Shown: positions 9,762 to 22,834 of the stretch, one piece after another
How the letters are laid out: every line of letters begins with the position of its first letter
How positions within the stretch are numbered: position 1 is the stretch's first letter
Source of the DNA: Colocasia esculenta
Lineage: Eukaryota > Streptophyta > Magnoliopsida > Alismatales > Araceae
Reading direction: 5' to 3'
DNA: 64,000 nucleotides
NCBI GenBank assembly: GCA_014218235.1
Contig: CM024758.1
Span: 102,957,698-103,021,697, forward strand
Made by a program: the position numbers and the translations under genes
Notes under the pieces: generated by a model
What the model was told of the DNA's origin: nothing
Database searches by the model: none
What the model saw: only the letters and a program-made list of their open reading frames with translations

Positions 9762-12700
9762 ATAGATCGGGCTTATTTAACATTAGGCTGGCCTAAGTGG
9801 CATAATGCCCATATTTTGCTGTATGATTTCTCCAGGGGTATGCCCCGCAGAGGTTGTAAAATCAATTTCTATCACAAATAAAATGTAGGTGTAGCAGGTT
9901 ATTGCCTGGGGGAGTGGTTACATTTCACCCTGCTGGGGTGGAGTGCACTCGACCAGCTGTTGATTCCTGTTGCATTCTTTTTATTAAAAAAAAAAAAGGC
10001 CAATGCCTCGCAAGGGATATCAACACACATGTCTGTGAAAATATAAAAAACACACTGAATATATATAAGATTGTACATCCCGCACATATTTACAAGAGAC
10101 TTACATAGCCAAGTCTCAACAAAAGTCAAAGTACAAAGTAATACAACATTGGGCATACCCTGAGGCACAACAGAAAGGAAATTACACTGCTGGAGGAGTA
10201 GACCCAAATCCGCTATGATGCGGCTCCGAACTAGAAGAACGACGAAAACCCTCCTACTCTCCTTCACCTGAAAAGAGTAGGGGCGAGCCTCACAAGTCAC
10301 TAGCTCAATAGGGAAACTCCCTTAAAAGCCGAAACAACATTAACCACATAAAAGTAGAAGTAAAGCATCTATCTAAACAATTATTGAAGCTATCTAAGCA
10401 TGGTACTACTATTGCAATTAAATGTCAAATCTACTTTATCAATATGAATTGAACTTCCATAAATAAACGGAAAACCACGCTCAAAGGTACAAGCTAAAGA
10501 AGGATAATGTCAAACACAAGTCATGAAGACTGGCTCGCAACACCAGCTACTGACCCAGATAACCAACACAGGTCTACCTCTCAGCCTCACAGTCAAGGAC
10601 AAAAGGTCCAGCTACGGCTCCACCTTAATAGAGTCAACAAACTATGGAGACTAAACAACACCACAATTGCAGACCACACTGCTACAGCTCCATGCCTGGC
10701 ACCTTTAAGGACTCCGGCCCGAGCTCCCTAAAGTGAGGCACTGGAAAATAGGATTAGCTGGGGACCAGTACGTCTACTGGTGTCTGTCCCCCAACCAAGA
10801 GCGAGCTAAAAGCAACCGAACACAACCACAACACCCGAGTCGCTGTCTCATTGTCGTCTTTCCCTCAACCGAACGTATAACTCAAACAAAGAAGTGGGGG
10901 TGTCCAAGAAGATGACATAGACCTCGACGATACACACACGTAGCGAGACAAACTCCAAACACCACGTGCCTGGCTCATAAAGAACCTGGGGTACCCGACT
11001 CGAGAGGTAACCACAGAAGGAGTCGTACTACCCAACTAGCCACGTACACACAAATCATGCAAACCTGGCATCCTCAATCACAACACGTGCCAATGCACTG
11101 CTTACATGCTTTAAAATACATTAAACACTATTATGAAACCACCGTATAACATGAAATATGTAATGACCCTCCTTATACCGGTACGATTATACCAATCTAC
11201 GTTGGTATAACGAATGCCGTCACAGTGGGACATTGACCCAACACGAACATTAGATTAAGATGTACACAAATATTGAAATAGAACAGCAGAAACAAGTAAA
11301 TATCCAATCTTATTCCATCATCATCATTCTATCCACAGTCCATATAGCATAAAAGAAATACATATGCCCACAATATTACAATTCCAAATAATTACATTGT
11401 CTATGCGAATTACATCACTTATTGTTCACATACTTATGAAAATGAAAGTACAATAGATCACGTCCAAAAGAAAGCTACTCCTCGCGCTCAGAGTCGCTCC
11501 TAACTATCTCCTACTCAGAATTGGAGGTACCAGTTGCACCTGTACGCCGAAGCAAGTATGAGTGTAAATAGACCCAGCAAGCAATCCATGAACACAATCA
11601 TACACATATCACCTACACATGCTAGTTTCCTAAGCATTTTAAGGATAAACATGGTGCATGCTTTATATTACTTAAACAACTAAGTATAAAAACCTATAAC
11701 ATGCTTTCTACACTCTTGTTCATCATGCTCAAAGATTTAAATCTCATTCAAACCATATGGTAACTATACACAATTTAAGCATGGAATTATACATAAAGTA
11801 AATAGAATACCTAGCATGAATTCTAATCATTTTCTCATGTATTTAACTCAATTTCACACACAATTTGCTTGCTGTTTTGACATGAATAAAGCACATTCAT
11901 ATGGGTTTACACTATTTCACATGATAGCACATTCACTTATCAATTTCACATTCACATATTTCACTTTAGACAATTCACATGGTCATATTCACATATTCAC
12001 ATTTTTCACTTAGTTGCCGTGACACATAGTCCAAACCACCACTAGAAGGACACACATATACACATTCACATACCTATCACCTAGGAAACACAGTGATAGA
12101 TCTTGGTTAACTGCGCAGAACCAGGAGAAGCACTCTCCACCCTAACCAGTGGTACTTGTCCACATCCAAGATTTCATCCTAATTGCCCATAGGATATCAC
12201 ACACATTGAACCTTCCCGTAGGGACTTTACTATGGTACAGTTCCACAGCCCTCTATGGTAGCAGTGTCACTAACGACACAGTTTGTACATTTTTCACGTT
12301 ATCACATTGTCACATTATTCACATGCATTTAGACACACACACATTTACTTTTAGCACATATACATGGATTAGTTTGCAGAGCATGCTATTACTGTTTCAT
12401 AATGATAATCAGCTCCTAGTACTGTCCTAATTATGCTGTTAATAACTTAATCACATACAATTTAACTTAACATGGTCATTTTCTCATTTAAATCCATAAC
12501 AGTACCTACTATTATTAAAACAACATGAAAATTTTATAACAGGTTCCAAACAATAACCATATCACATGCTCAATTTTCCATATTTTTCAGATCTGTAAAA
12601 ACAATTTTGGTAATTAAAACATGAATCAGGCATAATTATCATTAAATTCCTTTAAACAGATTTCACAGTAACACAGTTATACCCAATAGTGCTAACACAT

Positions 12701-13732
12701 GAACACAGTCATCATATAGTCGTAGGAAATTTCTAAAACCCTAATTTAGCATGGATCTAATAAATTAGAAATTATAAAGATCAAATCATATTCACAATCC
12801 ATTTACAGGAAATTTTAATAAATAAAGTTGTACACAGAAATTCGTTCTAGCCTTATGATTTGACCTAGTCTCTGTCCTTGACCACATATAAATTTACAGC
12901 ATGCAATTATAACCAGAAGTCCGGTCAATGTGTCACAAAGATCAAAATATCAATCTGTCAAACCTGATGAACTTGGCAGCACAAGGGTTGCTGCCAACCA
13001 GGTTAACGACACAAGATGTTGCCGCTAACCCTGGATCTTAATAGCACAAGATGTTCCCATTAAGTTCCTGTCTGTAGGAACACAGACTGAACACATAAAT
13101 CATGGTGATTGGGGGTTCCAGGACACGAGATAAATTCTGTAAAATTCCTAGAACCTAGATGACATGAGTAGGGATGATGTCCAATGGTTACTTGCCTCAA
13201 AGAAATTGCTAGTTTGGATTATTTGCCAGAGAAGCTCTCCTTGTCCAAGCCAAGAAGAGGCACCAAAATCTCCCAGATCCAGTCTTTAGGTCGATGTAGT
13301 TTGTACACCGGAGTCGGGGAAGTCTTCCTCAATGATCAGAGCTCCTTCCAGTCGAGGTAGATCGTCGGAAGATGCCCACAATCGCCAGATCAAGCTTCTC
13401 AAAGATCAGGTTTTCACACAGACTTTCTAGGGTTTCTCAAAGAGCCAAAGGAACCTAATCCGACTGCAAGAGGGTGTTTTTATAGAGCCAAGGGATTTGG
13501 GATATGCGTAGATAGGATTTCCTACTGTTGGATGACGGTTTCCAAAATAGGGAGCGAAAGAAACGCAGCCGTTTCCAGATCTGAAGCCGCAACAATACTG
13601 GGAAATAGACGTCCACATCCTTGGCCGTCTACTAGGAAAAAACATCCATCTATCTGGACGTTAACATCCCCATGCACGTCCATGCATGTTGACGTCAACC
13701 AGCCTCTCAGCCAGAACACAGAAATGCCCAAT

Positions 13733-16700
13733 TGTAGCACCCCAGAAATTTCAAATACATAAAAATCAAAATAAATAGAAATAAATAATTTCCATAATAG
13801 CAAGGTATTTAAACATATGTATCATTATCATATGTGCTAAATCACATAGGAAAAATCCATAAAAATGGGAAATCAACCCCACACATTATTCTTAAGGGTT
13901 CCACGAAGGAATTCGTGCGATGAAAAAATCCGATTAACCAAGTGAACATCACATGGTGACCAATTATCCGAATTAGGAAACAAGTCGGAAAACCGTTAAC
14001 ACGGAAATATGACGCAATCATAAATTAAATAAAAATGTTAGAAATGCTTCTAACATTATATATTAATGACCCAATATCTTAATTGGGCCAATGGACCACA
14101 TATGACCCAAAAATCAAATAAAGCTAGAAAATACATGGAAATTCGTAACTCTAAATAGGCTGAAATTAGAAAGGGGTAATTAGGGTTTAATTGGGATGCA
14201 ATCATGCACTTTTAGCAACCCAAATTCGTGCCTACCCATCCATGGAAGTTGCTTGATGGCCAATACTCTCTAATAGAGGAAGAAATCATCAAAAATAGGA
14301 AACCAACATGCCAATCCCGCAACCCTTCTTTCCTAGTTACAATAGGACTCCTAAACACCATAGTTACTTAAATACTCTTCACCAAACCCTAGGTACGAGT
14401 TTTAGAACTTGCTGGGGTCGTGTGGAGGAGTTCTTGGTGGCTAGGGAGCTGTGGATCGACCACAAGAAGCTCATCTTCTTCCCCTTCTCGTCTGCTGCGA
14501 CCTGCACAAACCACCTTCTTGGAGTCGAGCTAAGGTAGGCCAAACCTAAATCCCATCATGCAAGGCTTATACCCCTGGAAAGAGGGTCGAGTCTACTTCC
14601 TAACCCAAGTGGAATGCCCAAATTCCATGCAGTATACACGGAGTATTAAGCGTTCTCCTCCAAGTGGTCTGAACACGGGTTTTCTGGAAGAACGAGACTT
14701 CATCAACCCAAAAGGTAGGTTTTCTCGGGCAAAATCTTAACATCTCCTATATCAAATGTGTAGAGCATCAAGCTAGCTTTCATTGCCCTCTGGTTTCATC
14801 GAATTTCATTGAGTAGATTTTGAATTATAAGCGTTTTCTCAAAGTCGTGCACTGTTAGAGCTTTTCATGTTCTTCATATGTTGCCTGTGATTCAAGACCG
14901 AATTAGAGTAAACTCATGACATGAAAGTTATTCTACTAGTTATCCTCTTCAGGATTTTTGTTGAACGTTTTATCTAAATGTCATTAGTTAGAGAGTTATA
15001 AGCATGGTAATAGGGTTGCTGCATGAAACTACAGTTTTAGGTTACACTTGGTCTGATGTTGTGTTCGACTTGATCAAAGCCTATCGAAACCATCCTTATT
15101 TTATAATTCTGATTTACTGGAAGTACCCTTGTATGTCTAGGTTGTTTTAAAACTAGTTTCGTTATTTTTCATGCACCGTACAATTTGTTCTCTATTTCAG
15201 AAGCACCCTGTGTCCATATATGGCAGTTCTGGACCGCAATCCAAGAACATGTCCTTGCTCTGTCAGGAGCAGGCGCAGACCCTGTGAACGCGACGGCTCG
15301 ATAGGCCGCATTCTGAGGTCTTGTCGCGACAGTCAACACTATCGCGATCTGATCACGGCGAAGCGCTCCGTCGCGATCGTGCTGCCTGATCTGACCGCCC
15401 AGTCGCGTTCTTCACAACACCCTGTCGCCTTCTGGTCCCGACCCGTCGCGATCCTTATATGGACCTGTCACGACCTGACCCCGGGCCTGACAGCCCCTGT
15501 CGCCTTCCTTATATGATCCCGTCGCGACCTGACCCCTGACCTGACAGCCCTATTGCTATCCTTATATGCCCCTGTCGCGATCTCATGATTTGTCATTTAA
15601 ACCCACTTACTTTCTTGCAAACCTAACCACTATACCCGAGGTCTGGTTAAGGTAATATTTGGTGTGTAATTTCACATGTTTTGGGTCTGATCATTGCATG
15701 GTGGTTATCCTAATGGCTTAAAAGTGTTTAAACACATTTAAAAGCTTTAATTACATGAATGCTATTCTAAGTGCTTCTTAAATGTTATGATCCATTCATG
15801 CTACTTATGATTTAATCTTCCTACTGTTCTACCATGTTTAAAATGATAATTACTGTTCTTAAAATCTTGCAAACCCATGTGTAGTTAAATGCATTGTTCA
15901 ATTCGTGCCATCACGTTAAGTGCTTTCCGCAAGTTTGAAACCGATGGTTGTGAATTGAGACACGCGTACCGCACTACACTCTCGCACTATTAGGCAGCCC
16001 TTTCTTGGGAAATTGGAAACTCTCTACCGGTCATTCCGAATCGGTAGACTAGCGACCTTTTCACCAAGGCCTTCGTAAATCTCCTCTGACCATGGATTCC
16101 CACATGGCCGACGAGTTGGTTGTACCATTGAAGTTCCCTGGAGATAGCGTGCACTTCCTTTCTCCTCTTGTTCTCGTGAGTGTGATTTACAATCTAGACC
16201 AAAGCCATTAATGTAAAGATTGAACGAAAGTATAAATCGTACCGTTATGCTGCCCAATTTATCTCTTGACCATTGCTCTCATGAAATCATGTTCAAAATA
16301 CTTATTACTGGTTTCCATCATCATCGTGAACATGACATTACATATGCTTACTTATTGAAACTCTCATTGGCCATTATTAATGACTGTGGGTATCTACATT
16401 TAAAAATTTAAGTGAGATGCTGACAGGGCACGGTGTGTGTCCAAGGGCTCCAATCTAGCCCCAATGACGGCGAGTCATAGATATACTGTTAACCATGGGG
16501 TATAATGATTACTGGCGTTGCATCTGCGCTGGGAAATCGTGCGTGCGTGTTGAATGATAGATACAATAACCACATACACGTGTCCTAGTGTACATTCTTG
16601 ATGGATCTTTTCTTGGTGTACATTAGTGTCTTCGTGCCTGATTAAGTGAATCGTGTTAAGAGTTCGTGTTCGTGTGTGCTTGCTTGCGTGATATGGCCAT

Positions 16701-17370
16701 CCTGCATTTATTGCAATTAGTGATATCTTGCGTTCTTGACATCAAGTGAAATCTTGCGTGCTTGTACAAAGTGATCTATTGCTAGTTCTATCTTGTCATC
16801 TTGTTCAAAATCTTGTTCTATCCTGTTCACTCCATCTAGCTTGTTTTCATGTATCATGTTTTAATGAGTTTTATTCGTACTTGCATATCATTCAATGTGC
16901 TTACCTAGTTCTAAACTACTAATCACTTATATCATTGCCCGCACATTGAGATATAAATCCTACTGGGCTAGTTTGCTCATTCCCTACTTTTACCCAATGT
17001 AGGTGACTATGACGTTCAAGAGGAAGAGCAAGTCGAGGATGGGAATGCGTCCGAGTGATGAGCGTTCCAATTATGAGTCCAGTTATAGTAGTTTGCTTTG
17101 AGTGTTAGATTCATGTAGTAGGAAGTGAGGATAGAATGTACTTTTCCTTTTTATTGAGTCTTAGTCCTGTAATAGTTTCTATTGGAATACAATGAGTTGA
17201 GATTTGAATATAATTTATACTGAGTTCAACATATGGGCCCTATTATGATGTTTGTGTTGATACACATTTAGTGCGTGCTAGCTAGAGGCTTATTTGCCGA
17301 CTGTTCACATCTCGGGATATCGACTTTAATTAATTAACAATATCCGCTGCGTAATTCTCGGGACGTGACA
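13733..17370 (+). repeat. 5' LTR of the gag-only element
   Basis: Starts TGTAGCACCCC and ends CGGGACGTGACA. It holds a cluster of TCGCGA-containing words at 15285-15590, partly arranged as a repeat of about 54 bp (CCTTATATG...CTGACAGCCC). Four 22-bp modules are at 15289, 15325, 15354 and 15378. Open frames inside it are not supported as genes. Confidence 0.9.
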
Positions 17371-17376
17371 GTTTAG

Positions 17377-17388
17377 TGGTATCAGAGC
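17377..17388 (+). other. Primer binding site of the gag-only element
   Basis: TGGTATCAGAGC, six bases after the 5' LTR, exactly matches the canonical site complementary to plant initiator tRNA-Met. Confidence 0.9.
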
Positions 17389-17607
17389 CTAGGAATACCA
17401 AATAGGATATGTCTCAGGAATAGGAGATACCTATGGAACCTGGTCATGGAAATTAAATACAGTACCTGGTGAGAATGGGTAGAGACTGGGAATATGTTAG
17501 CAAGAATTAAACACTCCTACCCATTGACTCTGATAATGTATCTAGAGACATTAATTGGTTTCCATCCTTTTCTCAGGAACCTCATAACTCTCTTACGCTC
17601 AACTGCA

Positions 17608-18558
17608 ATGGCTCGTAATCAGTGGCAAGTTATGCAAGAAACCGTGGCTGGACTGACCCAGGCATTACAAAATGTAGTACAGGCTGGAAATTAGGCTGCC
17701 GCTGCAAGGAATGGAGCCGGTGATCTGCACCGGAATTTTAGGAGTTTAAACCCTCCTCGTTTCTCTGGATCCCCTGATCCGGACGAGGCAGAGAATTGGC
17801 AAGAGGAGATAGAAAGGATTTTCCAGGTGATGCAATGCACTAATAGAGAGAAAGTGGTACTGGCCACTTTCCAATTTACTAAAGATGCTCGAGCATGGTG
17901 GAAGGCCACCTCGGCCCACCTGCCAAATGTAGCTGAACTGGAGTGGGCCGGATTCCTGGAGATATTCCGAGGAAAGTATTTCTCTGAGAGAGTCAAGGAG
18001 AAGAAGGCAGCAGAGTTTGCCGCACTAAAACAGAAAGGGATGTCTGTGGCTGAGTATGAGGCTCAGTTCGCACGACTTGCTGTGTATGCCCCACATTTGG
18101 TGGGAACAGAAAGATTAAAGGCTAATCGTTTCATGGACGGGCTCAGGCCCATGTTCATTGAAAGGCTCGGACCACACAATATCCAAACCTACACTGAGAT
18201 GGTCCAAAGAGCTCAACTGGTAGAAGATACTATGGCTAAGGTGGAAGGCATGAGGGGAAAGGACATCTCAAAGCCGACCTTTACAAAAAGGGGAGCAGTC
18301 GATACAACTGGGACTTTCCCTAATAACACAATAACAACAACAAAAGGCCACCACTGGGAAGGACTATGTCATGGAGAAAAGGATCAAAGTAGAAGAAACA
18401 TGACGGTGGAGTATTGTAAATTTTGCAACAAGCCTGGGCACCAAGCGGACAAGTGCTGGAAGAAGGCCGGGGCTTGCTTGCGATGTGGGAGTCATGAACA
18501 TCGTATACCGAACTGTCCCATGCTAAAAGACCAAGCTGGAAGGACCAAGGAGTGGTAA
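17608..18558 (+). pseudogene. gag: Gag of the gag-only element (one internal stop)
   Basis: Gag forms the virus-like particle and binds the element RNA. The frame from ATG 17608 to TAA 18558 (316 sense positions) is open except for one TAG at 17692-17694, codon 29. Domains in order: an N-terminal helix (about 1-28), a Pro/Arg-rich linker, and the retrotransposon gag core (about residues 45-190, with PPRFSGSPDPDEAENW, ARAWW and MSVAEYEAQFARL). A basic linker follows, then two zinc knuckles at 18415-18530: CKFCNKPGHQADKC and CLRCGSHEHRIPNC. The knuckle spacing and core resemble Tekay Gag. The start at 17608 is chosen because the earlier ATG at 17494 adds a sequence with no family match. The stop may be one point mutation, and the downstream ATG at 17827 would lose the core start. 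Confidence 0.85.
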
Positions 18559-18938
18559 AGCGTCAAGGACGAGTGAATGCAATGACGCAAGCGGAGCTTC
18601 CGGAAGGATGTATGATTGTTAAACCCCTAGACTGATCTTATGATGTTTTCTTATTGGTACATTTCTAAGTGGGGGAGATCATTAAGGAGAAATTGGAAGG
18701 GATAATCTAGAATTATACCATAGTTCCTTTGTTGGAGTAAGATGGAGTTATAACAACCGTGGAAGGAAAAAAAGAGTGGAAGGAACCAAATGAATAGTAG
18801 GGTGGCCATAGGTGTAGATGTTGGACTAACCTCCACGATGTTGAAACCAGTTAGAAGAATTAAATCCGAAACGACCTCAAGGGTCATAACTATCAAAAGA
18901 TAATTAATGATCTATGAATTTGGGGACCAAATTCTCTT
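18559..18938 (+). other. Non-coding remnant between gag and the 3' LTR
   Basis: The first bases continue as a Gag-tail-like sequence (GRVNAMTQAELPEG) and then stop. A purine-rich AAGTGGGGGAGAT lies at about 18669, a second polypurine-like tract. The end (18915-18938) resembles the last codons of a chromovirus pol before its purine tract. Pol has therefore been lost by a large internal deletion. Confidence 0.6.
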
Positions 18939-18951
18939 AAGTGGGGGAGGG
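18939..18951 (+). other. Polypurine tract of the gag-only element
   Basis: AAGTGGGGGAGGG directly precedes the 3' LTR start at 18952. Confidence 0.9.
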
Positions 18952-21900
18952 TGTAGCACCCCGGAAATTTCAAATACATAAAATCAAATATAGAAATAAT
19001 AATTTCCATAATAGCAAGGTATTTAAAACATACGTATCATTATCGTATGTGCTAAATCACATAGGAAAAATCCGTAAAAATGGGAAATCAACCCCACACA
19101 TTATTCTTAAGGGTTCCACAAAGAATTCGTGTGATGAAAAAATCCGATTAACCAAGTGAACATCACATGGTGACTAATTATCCGAATTAGGAAACAAGTT
19201 GGAAAACTGTTAACACGGAAATACGACGCAATCATAAATTAAATAAAAATGTTAGAAATGCTTCTAACATTATATATTAATGACCCAATATCTTAATTGG
19301 GCCAATGGACCACATATGACCCAAAAATCAAATAAAGCTAGAAAATGCATGGAAATTCGTAACTCTAAATAGGCTGAAATTAGAAAGGGGTAATTAGGGT
19401 TTAATTGGGATGCAATCATGCACTTTTAGCAACCCAAATTCGTGCCTACCCATCCATGGAAGTTGCTTGATGGCCAAGACTCTCTAATGGAGGAAGAAAT
19501 CATCAAAAATAGGAAACCAACATGCCAATCCCGCAACCCTTCTTTCCTAGTTACAATAGGACTCCTAAACACCATAGTTACTTAAATACTCTTCACCAAA
19601 CCCTAGGTACGAGTTTAGAACTTGCTGGGGTCGTGTGGAGGAGTTCTTGGTGGCTAGGGAGCTGTGGATCGACCACAAGAAGCTCATCTTCTTCCCCTTC
19701 CGTCTGCTGCGACCTGCACAAACCACCTTCTTGAGTCGAGCTAAGGTAGGCCAAACCTAAATCCCATCGTGCAAGGCTTATACCCCTGGAAAGAGGGTCG
19801 AGTCTACTTCCTAACCGAAGTGTAATGCCCAAATTCCATGCAGTATACACGGAGTATTAAGCATTCTCCTCCAAGTGGTCTGAACACGGTTTTCTGGAAG
19901 AACGAGACTTCATCACCCAAAAGGTAGGTTTTCTCGGGCCAAATCTTAACATCTCCTATACCAAATGTGTAGAGCATCAAGTTAGCTTTCATTGCCCTCT
20001 GGTTTTCATCGAATTTCATTTAGTAGATTTTGAATTATAAGCGTTTCTCAAAGTCGTGCACTGTTAGGGCTTTTCCTGTTCTTCATATGTTGCATATGAT
20101 TCAAGACCGAATTAGAGTAAACTCATGACATGAAAGTTATTCTACTAGTTATCCTCTTCAGGTTTTGTGTTGAACGTTTTATCTAAATGTCATTAGTTAG
20201 AGAGTTATAAGCATGGTAATAGGGTTGCTGCACGAAACTACAGTTTTAGGTTACACTTGGTCTGATGTTGTGTTCACTTGATCAAAGCCTATCGAAACCA
20301 TCCTTATTTTCTAATTCTGATTTACTGGAAGTACCTTTGTATGTCTAGTTTGTTTTAAAATTGGTTTCGTTATTTTTCATGCACTGTACAATTTGTTCTC
20401 TATTTCGGAAGCACCTTGTGTCCATATATGGCAGTTCTGGACCGCAATCCAAGAACATGTCCTTGCTCTGTCAGGAGCAGGCGCAGACCCTGTGAACGTG
20501 ACGGCCCGATAGGCCGTGTTCTGAGGTCTTGTCGCGACAGTCAACACTGTCGCGATCTAATCGCGGCGAAGCGCTCCGTCGCGATCGTGTTGCCTGATCT
20601 GACCGCCCAGTCACGTTCTTCACAGCACCCTGTCGCCTTCTGGTCCCGACCCGTCGCGATCCTTATATGAACCTGTCGCGACCTGACCCCGGGCCTGACA
20701 GCCCCTGTCGCCTTCCTTATATGATCCTGTCGCGACCTGACCCCGGGCCTGACAGCCCTGTCGCTATCCTTATATGCCCCTGTCGCGATCTCAGGATTTG
20801 TCATTTAAACCCACTTACTTTCTTGCAAACCTAACCACTATACCCGAGGTCTGTTAAGGTAATATTTAGTGTGTAATTTCACATGTTTTTGGGTCTGATC
20901 ATTGCATGGTGGTTATCCTAAATGGCTTAAAAGTGTTAAACCCATTTAAAAAGCTTTAATTACATGAATGATATTCTAAGTGCTCCTTAAATGTTATGAT
21001 CCATTCATGCTACTTATGATTTAATCTTCCTACTATTCTACCATGTTTAAATGATAATATTGTTCTAAAATCTTGCAAACCCATGTGTAGTTAAATGCAT
21101 TGTTTCAATTCGTGCCATCACGTTAAGTGCTTTCCGCAAGTTTGAAACCGATGGTTGTGAATTGAGACACGCGTACCGCACTACACTCTCGCACTATTAG
21201 GCAGCCCCTTTCTTGGGAATTGGAAACTCTCTACCGGTCATTCCGAATCGGTAGACTAGCAACCTTTTCACCAAGGCCTTCGTAAATCTCCTCTGACCAT
21301 GGATTCCCACATGGCCGACGAGTTGGTTGTACCATTGAAGTTCCCTGGAGATAGCGTGCACTTCCTTTCTCTTCTTGTTCTCGTGAGTGTGATTTACAAT
21401 CTAGACCAAAGCCATTAATGTAAAGATTTAACGAAAGTATAAATCGTACCGTTATGCTGCCCAATTTATCTCTTGACCATTGCTCTCATGAAATCATGTT
21501 CAAAACTTATTACTGGTTTCCATCATCATCGTGAACATGACATTACATATGCTTACTTATTGAAACTCTCATTGGCCATTATTAATGACTGTGGGTATCT
21601 ACATTTAAAAATTTAAGTGAGATGCTGACAGGGCACGGCGTGTGTCCAAGGGCTCCAATCTAGCCCCAATGACGGCGAGTCATAGATATACTGTTAACCA
21701 TGGGGTATAATGATTACTAGCGTTGCATCTGCGCTGGGAAATCGTGCGTGCGTGTTGAATGATAGATACAATAACCACATACACGTGTCCTAGTGTACAT
21801 TCTTGATGGATCTTTTCTTGGTGTACATTAGTGTCTTCGTGCCTGATTAGTGAATCGTGTTAAAAGTTCGTGTTCGTGCATGCTTGCTTGCGTGATATGG

Positions 21901-22562
21901 CCATCCTGCATTTATTGCAATTAGTGATATCTTGCGTTCTTGACATCAAGTGAAATCTTGCGTTCTTGTACAAAGTGATCTATTGCTAGTTCTATCTTGT
22001 CATCTTGTTCTATCCTGTTCACTCCATCTAGCTTGTTTTTCATGTATCATTTTTAATGAGTTTTATTCATACTTGCAAATCATTCAACGTGCTTACCTAG
22101 TTCTAAACTGCTAATCACTTATATCATTGCCCGCACATTGAGATATAAATCATACTGGGCTAGTTTGCTCATCCCCTACTTTTACCCAATCTAGGTGACT
22201 ATGACGTTCAAGAGGAAGAGCAAGTCGAGGTTGGGAATGCGTCCGAGTGATGAGCGTTCCAGTTATGAGTCTAGTTTATAGTAGTTTGCTTTAAGTGTTA
22301 GATTCATGTAGTAGGAAGTGAGGAATAGAATGTACTTTTCCTTTTTATTGAGTCTTAGTCCTATAATAGTTTCTATTGGAATACAATGAGTTGAGATTTG
22401 AATACAATTTTTACTGAGTTCAACATATGGGCCCTATTATGATGTTTGTGTTGATACACATTTAGTGCGTGCTAGCTAGAGGCTTATTTGCCGACTTTCA
22501 CGTCTCGGGATATCGACTTAATTAATTAACAATATCTGCTGCGTAATTCTCGGGACGTGACA
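18952..22562 (+). repeat. 3' LTR of the gag-only element
   Basis: Collinear with 13733-17370, with scattered substitutions and 1-3 bp indels. The TCGCGA cluster is at about 20500-20800. It ends GGGACGTGACA at 22562, followed by the target duplication CCAAT. Confidence 0.9.
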
Positions 22563-22794
22563 CCAATTATATATATACACTATATACATACATGCAATGT
22601 ATAATGTAAATCTAAGCATCATAGATACAATATAAATAAAATCAACATGTACACAAGTAAACACATATATACATATGTACAACAATATTCAAATACAATA
22701 TGTACAGAAATAAATACATATACATATGTACACATAGCAACTAATACATCATAAGACAAAGTCAAATAAAAGAACAAAATTCGAGGGCCTTACA

Positions 22795-22807
22795 CCCTCT
22801 CCCCCTA
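22795..22807 (-). other. Polypurine tract of the Tekay element
   Basis: The + strand CCCTCTCCCCCT reads AGGGGGAGAGGG on the - strand, directly before the 3' LTR start at 22794. This is where second-strand synthesis would be primed. Confidence 0.8.
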
Positions 22808-22834
22808 AAAAACTTCGTCCTCGAAGTTAGAACG

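Larger units (their letters stand above)
7034..9997 (+). mobile_element. 5'-truncated L1-type LINE with RNase H domain
   Basis: A non-LTR retrotransposon lacking ORF1 and the endonuclease. It begins within the reverse transcriptase region and ends in a poly(A) run (about 9987-9997). The 10-bp word AGGCCAATGC flanks it exactly (7024-7033 and 9998-10007), as expected for target-primed integration. Removing the element rejoins the interrupted solo LTR cleanly. Truncation at the 5' end is usual for LINEs. An 18-bp sequence (ACCAGATGGGTTC words at 7043-7075) is duplicated close to the truncation point. Confidence 0.85.
13733..22562 (+). mobile_element. Non-autonomous gag-only gypsy-type LTR element
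   Basis: A full element with TG...CA LTRs (13733-17370 and 18952-22562, about 3.6 kb each) and a 5-bp target duplication CCAAT (13728-13732 and 22563-22567). It has a tRNA-Met PBS and a polypurine tract. The internal region is only 1581 bp and encodes Gag alone, with no protease, integrase, RT or RNase H. The two LTRs are nearly identical over long stretches, so the insertion is the younger event relative to its Tekay host. Its Gag and PBS suggest that a Tekay-like partner supplied the enzymes (inference). Confidence 0.92.
11159..22794 (-). repeat. 3' LTR of the Tekay element, interrupted
   Basis: The LTR occupies 11159-13732 and 22568-22794 (plus the target duplication) and is split by the gag-only element. 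Its start on the - strand is TGTAAGGCCC at 22794, next to the purine tract; its end is GGTCATTACA at 11159. It is collinear with the 5' LTR at 37234-40049. A TATA box (CTATAAAAAC on the - strand) lies at 13476-13485. Three copies of a 24-bp hairpin module lie at about 12970-13065. Open frames inside it (for example + 11816-12013) are AT-rich noise. Confidence 0.9.

Noticed and set aside
11816..12013. Open frame repeated at 37892-38089
   Set aside because: The two are the same place in the two Tekay LTRs, an AT-rich CACATT-repeat stretch with no protein similarity.
15220..15516. Arg/Ser-rich open frame repeated at 20416-20670
   Set aside because: It lies in the LTRs of the gag-only element and is produced by the TCGCGA repeat.
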